Assembly (NCBI GenBank): GCA_028293225.1
Contig: JAQGPE010000221.1
Span: 1-5,571 of the forward strand
Direction: 5' to 3'
DNA from: Akkermansiaceae bacterium
GTDB lineage: Bacteria; Verrucomicrobiota; Verrucomicrobiia; Verrucomicrobiales; Akkermansiaceae
DNA: 5,571 nt
A program made the translations under genes and the position numbers. The notes beneath the pieces are model-generated. The model was not told where the DNA came from and did not search any database. It saw only the letters and a program-made list of their open reading frames with translations. Numbering within the stretch: position 1 is the first letter of the stretch; each line of letters starts with the position of its first letter. Below are positions 1 to 5,571 of this stretch, piece by piece.

Positions 1-1
1 G

Positions 2-844
2 CAGGTGGACGGCTGGAAGCTCGTCACCGCCGCGGTCCACGCCGCCGGCGGGCTCATCGTCGCCCAGCTCTGGCACGTCGGCCGCATTTCCGACCCGGTC
101 TACCTGAACGGCGCCGCACCGGTTTCCGCCAGCGCCATCGCCCCGGACGGCTACGTCAGCATCATCCGCCCGCAGAAGCCCTACGTGACTCCGCGCGCCC
201 TCGAGCTGAACGAAATTCCGGCCGTCATCGCCGACTACCGCAAGGCCGCCGAAAACGCCCTTGAAGCCGGCTTCGACGGCGTCGAAATCCATGGGGCCAA
301 CGGCTATCTGCCGCACCAGTTCCTCGCCGACCGCACCAACAAACGCACCGACGAATACGGCGGCTCGATCGAAAACCGCGCCCGCTTCATGCTGGAAGCA
401 ATCGACGCCGCGATCTCCGTCTGGGGCGCCAACCGCGTCGGCCTGCACATCTCGCCCCAGGGCCGCTCCCATGACATGGGCGACTCCGATCCGGTCGCGA
501 CTTTCGGCTACGTCGCCCGCGAATGCCGCAAGCGCGGCCTCGCCTTCATCTTCGCCCGCGAAGCCTACAACGAGCCTCATCGCCTCAGCCCCGGGATCCG
601 CGAGGCCTTCGGCGGCGCCTTCATCGTCAACGACGGTCTGACCAAGGAGCAGGGCGAAAAGCTCGTCGCCACCGGCCAGGCCGACGCCGTCTCATGGGGC
701 CTGCTCTACATCGCCAATCCGGATCTCGCCCTGCGCTTCGCCCTCGACGCGCCGCTCAACCCGCTTGGCGAAAACGTCTACGGCGGTGGCCCCGAAGGCT
801 ACATCGACTACCCTACGCTCGAAAACGCGACCCACTCGGTCTGA
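2..844 (+). CDS. Old Yellow Enzyme / NemA-type NADH:flavin oxidoreductase (alkene reductase), 5' truncated
   Basis: This is an FMN-dependent ene-reductase of the Old Yellow Enzyme family, which reduces activated C=C bonds (enones, maleimides, sometimes nitro compounds) with NAD(P)H in the cytoplasm. The reading frame is open to the left edge. The GTG at position 5 is an internal Val, because the frame starts inside the family's conserved block leading to AQLWHVGR. About 280 residues remain, against roughly 365 for NemA, so about 80 N-terminal residues lie outside the window. Visible family marks are HGANGYLPHQF (positions 290-322), with the His/Asn substrate pair and catalytic Tyr, then DEYGGSIENRAR and the C-terminal YGGGPEGYIDYP. 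Two arginines that contact FMN in PETN reductase are replaced: His at 446-448 in VGLHISP and Leu at 701-703 in WGLLYIANPD. The YhbW-like gene starts 15 bases after its stop. The family assignment is very safe; the substrate is unknown. Confidence 0.95.
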   Translation, partial: QVDGWKLVTAAVHAAGGLIVAQLWHVGRISDPVYLNGAAPVSASAIAPDGYVSIIRPQKPYVTPRALELNEIPAVIADYRKAAENALEAGFDGVEIHGANGYLPHQFLADRTNKRTDEYGGSIENRARFMLEAIDAAISVWGANRVGLHISPQGRSHDMGDSDPVATFGYVARECRKRGLAFIFAREAYNEPHRLSPGIREAFGGAFIVNDGLTKEQGEKLVATGQADAVSWGLLYIANPDLALRFALDAPLNPLGENVYGGGPEGYIDYPTLENATHSV

Positions 845-859
845 TCATCCCCTACCGCC

Positions 860-1876
<1,017 letters not shown>

Positions 1877-1916
1877 AAGAAACTACGATACAGATCGTAA
1901 TTCGCTCACTCGAAAG

Positions 1917-2228
1917 CTATTTGCGGTAAAGAGACAGGATGCTTTCCTGCCTTTCTGCGGAAAGATCCTTGAGATCATCGGGAACGAGCCATCCTCGGCG
2001 GAGGAAGATCGCGAAGAAAAATTCGATCATCAATTTGTCGAACTGAAATTCACCATGCACCTCTTTCCGCCATCCGCGAATCTCAGATTCCAGCGCCCAT
2101 AGGTCATCGAGACTCTTCACCGGAAAGGCCTTCAGCTTCTCAAGATAGGTCTTCTCCGCAGCTTCATGAGCTCGCTCAAAAATCGCCCGGGCTGCCGCCT
2201 TGTCCTTTTTGGTCCATTCGTCATTCAT
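1917..2228 (-). CDS. FRP-like protein (homologue of cyanobacterial fluorescence recovery protein)
   Basis: This encodes a small, probably all-helical protein of 103 residues. Against Synechocystis FRP, recalled from memory, the alignment is gapless from Trp44 (FRP Trp50) to the end. A two-residue gap lies between Trp5 (FRP Trp9) and Trp44. Shared points are Phe17/Ala20, DDLW (41-44), Arg54 (FRP Arg60), Gly59, Phe70 (FRP Phe76), FA at 72-73, Gly79 and a C-terminal SAERQ block resembling FRP AADKQ. FRP His53, Asp54 and Lys102, important for its action on the orange carotenoid protein (OCP), are Glu47, Ser48 and Ser96 here. FRP is a dimer that speeds relaxation of photoactivated OCP. No OCP gene is in this window, so the role here is unknown. 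The frame is open to 2264, but the ATG at 2228 best matches the family N-terminus and lies just downstream of a possible promoter. GC is about 52%, well below its neighbours. The gene is surely real; the family call is strong but comes from a remembered sequence. Confidence 0.8.
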   Translation of the reverse strand: MNDEWTKKDKAAARAIFERAHEAAEKTYLEKLKAFPVKSLDDLWALESEIRGWRKEVHGEFQFDKLMIEFFFAIFLRRGWLVPDDLKDLSAERQESILSLYRK

Positions 2229-2242
2229 TCGACTTCGCCGAT

Positions 2243-2271
2243 TTGATACAACTTCACCTGCCAACCTTCAA
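2243..2271 (-). promoter_or_regulatory. Possible sigma70-type promoter of the FRP-like gene
   Basis: On the minus strand TTGAAG (2271-2266) and TATCAA (2248-2243) are separated by exactly 17 bases. Each matches the -35 and -10 consensus at four of six positions. Transcription would start near 2236, about 8 bases before the ATG at 2228, giving an almost leaderless message with no room for a Shine-Dalgarno site. This would also exclude the upstream in-frame start at 2264. Matches of this quality occur by chance, so this is only a candidate. Confidence 0.3.
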
Positions 2272-2296
2272 GAACGCCGTCGGCCCGCACATCTCA

Positions 2297-2989
2297 ATGA
2301 ACCTCCTCGTCTGGGACTTCGACGGCACCCTCGGCTATTGCGATGGCCTGTGGAGCGGCGTGTTCGCCCATCTCCTTGCCACCGAGCTTCCCGGACTGAT
2401 CGTGGACCGCGAGCAGATCGCCGACGCCCTCCAGACCGGCTTCCCTTGGCACGATCCTCACCTCCCCCACACCCACCTCGTCACCGCCGACGACTGGTGG
2501 TCGTCCCTCGATGAAGTCCTCCGCAATGCCTTCGCCTCCCTCGGCGTCCCACCGGATCGCTGCCCCGACCTCGCCGCGCTGGTCCGCCCCTACTACTGTT
2601 CCCAGCATCGCTGGCAGCTCTTCCCTGACACCATCGCCTGCCTCGACCAGCTCAGCGCCGCCGGCTGGCGGCACATCGTTCTTTCGAACCACGTTCCCGA
2701 ACTCCCGCAGATCATCGCCGGCCTCGGCATTCACGACCGCTTCGACCGCATCGTGAACTCCGCCGTCACCGGCTACGAAAAGCCCCATCCGCTCGCCTTC
2801 GCCAAGGCCATCGAAGGCCTTCCGGAAATCGAGCGGCACTGGATGATCGGCGACTCTTTTACGGCTGATTTCGAAGGCGCCGTGCAGGCCGGCTGGCCCG
2901 CCATCCTCGTTCGCCGCCACCACGACACCGCCTCTCCTTTCTTCGATTCCCTGGAGCAACTGCCCGCCTTCCTGAACGCCACCGGTTAG
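2297..2989 (+). CDS. HAD-superfamily hydrolase (phosphatase type)
   Basis: The 230-residue protein carries all four haloacid dehalogenase motifs. Motif I is DFDGTL with nucleophile Asp7 and acid/base Asp9. Motif II is the Ser in IVLSNH (Ser130). Motif III is the Lys in YEKPHP (Lys162). Motif IV is MIGDSFTADF, with Asp186 and Asp191 as Mg2+ ligands. The roughly 110 residues between motifs I and II fit a C1 helical cap, as in phosphoglycolate phosphatase and YjjG relatives. It should be a soluble Mg2+-dependent phosphatase of a small metabolite; the substrate cannot be read from sequence. The ATG at 2297 is preferred over the in-frame TTG at 2243, because motif I normally begins within about ten residues of the N-terminus and 2243 lies inside the likely promoter of the divergent gene. 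It is divergent from the FRP-like gene with a 68-base gap. Confidence 0.92.
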   Translation: MNLLVWDFDGTLGYCDGLWSGVFAHLLATELPGLIVDREQIADALQTGFPWHDPHLPHTHLVTADDWWSSLDEVLRNAFASLGVPPDRCPDLAALVRPYYCSQHRWQLFPDTIACLDQLSAAGWRHIVLSNHVPELPQIIAGLGIHDRFDRIVNSAVTGYEKPHPLAFAKAIEGLPEIERHWMIGDSFTADFEGAVQAGWPAILVRRHHDTASPFFDSLEQLPAFLNATG

Positions 2990-3069
2990 ATCCGCCATTA
3001 CGATGACGCCGTATTCTTCCAAGCCGGGATGACTTGAGATCCGGCCGCCTTAACTTCACGATAGTCCCC

Positions 3070-3534
3070 GTGATTCAATGCAATCCCCAGGGAATCTGCT
3101 CCAGCAATTACTACCTCAACGGCGAGGGCCACGACGGCTCAGTCGAGCTCCACTGGACCGGTGAGTCAGGCAGCCTCATGGTCGATGGCCGCCACTTCCG
3201 GGTCCTCAAGGAAGGCTTCTTCTCCCCCACCTGGACCCTCTATCTCGACGCCCAGGCCATTTACGGCGCACGCCGGATCTCGCTCTTCAGCCGGAAGATG
3301 GAAATCGACGGCGCCAATGGCCGGGCGACGCTTTTCCCGGATTCGGTCTTCGGCCGCACGATGCGTCTCATCGGCGGCGGCAGCGACTGCCTGATCCGCC
3401 CGGCCCACGCCTTCACCCGTCGCGCGACGATCGAGGGCCATTGGCAGGAATTCGCCCACGTCGCCTTCGGCTTCTGGCTCACCGCCCTGATCTGGTGCCG
3501 CCGCCAGCGCTCCGCAAACGGCGGCGGATCGTGA
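3070..3534 (+). CDS. Unrecognised protein of about 154 residues with a hydrophobic C-terminal segment
   Basis: I do not recognise this gene with certainty. The protein is rich in short alternating polar and hydrophobic stretches typical of beta strands (SVELHWTGESGSLMVDG, then WTLYLDAQAIYGARRISLF). It ends in a hydrophobic stretch, VAFGFWLTALIW, followed by the basic CRRQR, which could be a membrane helix or anchor. The strand-turn spacing recalls tubby/LURP-like beta barrels, but that is a guess. Two starts are possible: GTG at 3070, used here because it begins at a compact MIQCNPQG N-terminus, or TTG at 3034, which has a weak GGGA four bases upstream. Codon use and GC match the high-GC neighbours, and the overlapping frames look like shadows. 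It follows the HAD gene on the same strand by 80 bases and converges on the DUF1552 gene with 3 bases between stops. Confidence 0.7.
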   Translation: MIQCNPQGICSSNYYLNGEGHDGSVELHWTGESGSLMVDGRHFRVLKEGFFSPTWTLYLDAQAIYGARRISLFSRKMEIDGANGRATLFPDSVFGRTMRLIGGGSDCLIRPAHAFTRRATIEGHWQEFAHVAFGFWLTALIWCRRQRSANGGGS

Positions 3535-3537
3535 TCC

Positions 3538-4848
3538 TCACACGTCGCCAAACTCCCCGGTCGAGTCCCCGACCCGCTGCGCCTTCACGCCCATCCGGTC
3601 CAGCATCGCCAGATAGAGGTTCGTCATCGGCGTGCCCTTCGGCGCTTCGATCAGACGCCCCGGCTTCAGCGTGCCGCCACCGTGGCCCGCCAACAGCACC
3701 GGCAGGTCGTCATGATTGTGGCGATTGCCATCGGCGATCCCCCCACCGTAAACGATCATCGACTGGTCCAGCAGCGACTTCCCGTTCTCCTCGGTATCGC
3801 GCAGCTTGCGCAGGAAATAGCCCAGCTGCTCGATGTAGAAGCGGTCGATCTTGCCGATCATCTCCAGCGTCTGCGGATTGCCGCGATGATGCGACAGTTC
3901 ATGATGAGCCGACGGCACGCCGACCTCATCGAAAGTATGGTTCGATCCATCATGCGCCAGCAGGAAGCTCGACACCCGCGTCGTGTCGGTCTGGAAGGCC
4001 AGATGCATCATGTCGAACATGAGCCGGATGTGCGCGCTGTAGGTATCCGGCACGCCATTCGGCCGCAGACTCTCCGGCACCTCGGTGCGGAACTTCTCCG
4101 CCTGCTCGATCCGCTTCTCCACATCGCGCGTCGCGGTCAGATACTCGTCCACCTTCGCCCGGTCGGAGGAGCCCAGCCGCTGCTGCATGCGCTTCGCATC
4201 GTCCATCACGAAGTCCAGGATGCTCTTCCGGTAGATCCGCCGCCGCGCATCCTCCTTCGGATTGCCCGAGCCGAACATTTTCTCGAACACCAGCCGCGGA
4301 TCGCGCTCGGCCGGCGCCGGCGTGGTCTCATTAATCCAGGACAGGTTGAACTGATACGCGCAGGAGTAGCCGGAGTCGCAGTTGCCCGAAGAACGCGGCG
4401 GATCGGTGGAAAGCTCCAGCGACGACAGCCGCGTCTGGCCGCTCAGCGCATGCGCGGCGATCTGGTCCACCGACTGGCCCGCGCGGATGTCCGCACCCGC
4501 CGTCTTGCGCACCTGACAGCCGGTCAGGAAAGTCGCATTCGCCCGCGCGTGGTCGCCCGCCCCGTCGCCATGGGCCATGGCCTTGTCGTGATCCAGCCCG
4601 CGCATCACCGAGAAATGCTCGCGCAGATCCGCCAGCGGCTCGAGCGTCTTCGACATCGCGAATCCCGCCCCGCTGCCCGTCGGCCGCCACAGATCCAGGT
4701 TCACCCCGTTCGGAATGTAGATGAAGGCCATCCGCGTCGGCGAGGCCACCGCCGCGGCGGCGCCCTCGGCAGCGCGCAGCTGCTGCAGGGACGGCAGCGC
4801 CAGCGTGGCGGCGATACCCTTCAGGAAAGTCCGGCGTGGTGTGATCAT
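3538..4848 (-). CDS. DUF1552 family protein with twin-arginine signal
   Basis: The complete 436-residue protein is a DUF1552 member, a family common in Planctomycetes, Verrucomicrobia and some myxobacteria. The N-terminus has a Tat-type signal, RRTFLKG (residues 5-11), then a hydrophobic stretch to about residue 20 and a likely cleavage site near RAAEG. It is therefore expected to act outside the cytoplasm. Family landmarks include YIPNGVNLDLWRP (44-56), HGDGAGDHARANATFLTG (93-110) and the Cys157/Cys163 region. The His/Asp-rich blocks AHDGSNHTFDEVG (298-310), HHELSHH (315-321) and YGGGIADGNRHNHDDLP (367-383) follow; they are the best candidates for metal or active-site residues. Length is normal and nothing is broken. 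Upstream, a GAGAT a few bases before the ATG is a weak ribosome-binding site. It lies 36 bases downstream of the DUF1592-type gene and is almost certainly in the same operon. The biochemical function of the family is unknown. Confidence 0.95.
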   Translation of the reverse strand: MITPRRTFLKGIAATLALPSLQQLRAAEGAAAAVASPTRMAFIYIPNGVNLDLWRPTGSGAGFAMSKTLEPLADLREHFSVMRGLDHDKAMAHGDGAGDHARANATFLTGCQVRKTAGADIRAGQSVDQIAAHALSGQTRLSSLELSTDPPRSSGNCDSGYSCAYQFNLSWINETTPAPAERDPRLVFEKMFGSGNPKEDARRRIYRKSILDFVMDDAKRMQQRLGSSDRAKVDEYLTATRDVEKRIEQAEKFRTEVPESLRPNGVPDTYSAHIRLMFDMMHLAFQTDTTRVSSFLLAHDGSNHTFDEVGVPSAHHELSHHRGNPQTLEMIGKIDRFYIEQLGYFLRKLRDTEENGKSLLDQSMIVYGGGIADGNRHNHDDLPVLLAGHGGGTLKPGRLIEAPKGTPMTNLYLAMLDRMGVKAQRVGDSTGEFGDV

Positions 4849-4884
4849 GATCTCAATGGTGCTCGTACGTTCAGGGGAAAGCGC

Positions 4885-5571
4885 TCAGCCATCCCCGCGG
4901 CGGTATTGGAATGGCACCGAGCGGATCACCGCCCGGAGCATGACATGGGAGTCGCCTCCCCCGGCCTTCGTTTCAGATACGATGCGGTCGATCGCCGGTT
5001 TATCAAACCAATCCAGCCCGCGGCCCAGCGCATAGGTGAGCATCCGCGAGGCCACCGCGCGGTAAAACTCGTCGCCGTGATCGTTGATCAGCAGATTGCG
5101 CAACTCCTCCACGCCCGTGAATTTCTTGCCGTCGATCAACTGCCCGGAGGTGTTGATCGGCTTCCCGTTCTCCAGATCCCGCCACGCGCCGGTGGAGTCG
5201 AAGTTCTCCAGCCCGAAGCCGATCGGATCCATCAGCGCGTGACAGGAGGCACAGCCGGGGTCCTTGCGATGCAGCTCCATCTGCGCCCGCAGGCTCGGCT
5301 GATCACCATGCTTCGACGGCGGATCCAGCTGGGGGATGTTCGGCGGCGGCGGTGGCGGCGAGGTATCCAGCAGATTCTCCAGCACGTACTTCCCGCGCAG
5401 CACCGGCGAAGTCCGCAGCGGATAGGAGGTCAGCAGCAGAAACGAGCCCTGCCCCAGCAAGCCGCGGCGGCGCCCGTCCGGCAGCGCCACCTTGCGGAAC
5501 TGCGGGCCCTCCACCCCGGCGATGCCGTAGTGCTTGGCCAGCGCCTCATTCAGGAATGTGAAATCCGCATC
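4885..5571 (-). CDS. DUF1592/DUF1588/DUF1585 protein (planctomycete cytochrome c-type), C-terminal part
   Basis: The frame is open to the right edge, so only the last 228 residues are present. The family usually runs to 700-1000 residues, with an N-terminal cytochrome c-like or PA14-type region. The window begins in the end of DUF1592 (DADFTFLNEALAKHYGI). DUF1588 follows (about residues 24-130), with GLLGQGSFLLLTS, RTSPVLRGKYVLENLL, a run of six prolines and the heme-binding type motif CASCH (107-111, bases 5239-5253) next to MDPIGFGLENFD. DUF1585 closes the protein (about 137-228), with a GQLIDGKKFTG block and MLTYALGRGLDWFD. These proteins are predicted to be exported and to act with DUF1552 partners. 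Here the DUF1552 gene follows after 36 bases. The GTG near 5514 is an internal Val, not a start. The family is certain; its role is unknown. Confidence 0.95.
   Translation of the reverse strand, partial: DADFTFLNEALAKHYGIAGVEGPQFRKVALPDGRRRGLLGQGSFLLLTSYPLRTSPVLRGKYVLENLLDTSPPPPPPNIPQLDPPSKHGDQPSLRAQMELHRKDPGCASCHALMDPIGFGLENFDSTGAWRDLENGKPINTSGQLIDGKKFTGVEELRNLLINDHGDEFYRAVASRMLTYALGRGLDWFDKPAIDRIVSETKAGGGDSHVMLRAVIRSVPFQYRRGDG

Noticed and set aside
5..7. GTG at position 5 as the start of the ene-reductase
   Set aside because: The family's N-terminal flavin-binding part is missing, and the frame is open to the left edge in the middle of a conserved block.
1884..1899. Hairpin TACGAT-ACAG-ATCGTA between the YhbW and FRP-like genes as a bidirectional terminator
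   Set aside because: The stem is only 6 base pairs, mostly A/T, and no T-run follows on either strand. It lies in the right place for convergent genes but is too weak to call.
2243..2296. TTG start at 2243 for the HAD hydrolase
   Set aside because: It would add 18 residues before motif I that resemble nothing in the family and would overlap the likely promoter of the divergent gene.
2294..3022. Minus-strand frame of 242 codons opposite the HAD hydrolase
   Set aside because: It has the low-complexity composition of an antisense shadow, while the plus strand carries all four HAD motifs.
3441..4022. Plus-strand frame of 193 codons opposite the DUF1552 gene
   Set aside because: It is rich in Arg, Pro and Ser with no motif, and it overlaps two better-supported genes.

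Overview
The window is high-GC bacterial DNA. It most likely comes from a Verrucomicrobiota genome of the Luteolibacter/Haloferula type, or a close relative in the PVC group. The main evidence is the tandem pair at the right end: a DUF1592/DUF1588/DUF1585 protein with a CxxCH motif, followed by a Tat-exported DUF1552 protein. That pair is expanded almost exclusively in Planctomycetes and Verrucomicrobia. Shine-Dalgarno sequences are weak or absent before most starts. No rRNA, tRNA, insertion sequence, CRISPR array or long repeat was seen. The assignment to a lineage is inference.

Left part (1-1876, plus strand): the window opens inside an Old Yellow Enzyme (NemA-type flavin oxidoreductase) gene whose first roughly 80 codons lie outside. 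Fifteen bases after its stop comes a complete YhbW-type luciferase-like flavin-dependent oxidoreductase. The two probably form an operon of FMN enzymes.

Middle part (1877-3534): a small minus-strand gene (1917-2228) converges on the YhbW gene. It stands out by its low GC (about 52% against about 70% around it), and its protein aligns almost without gaps to the cyanobacterial fluorescence recovery protein (FRP), the regulator of the orange carotenoid protein. This is the most interesting gene of the window, because no orange carotenoid protein is present here. A 68-base divergent gap with a possible minus-strand promoter separates it from a plus-strand HAD-superfamily hydrolase (2297-2989). 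An unrecognised plus-strand protein of about 154 residues follows (3070-3534).

Right part (3538-5571, minus strand): the DUF1592-type gene enters from the right edge, truncated at its 5' end, and is followed after 36 bases by the DUF1552 gene. The latter converges on the unknown gene with only 3 bases between the two stop codons. The pair is probably one export and surface module of unknown substrate.
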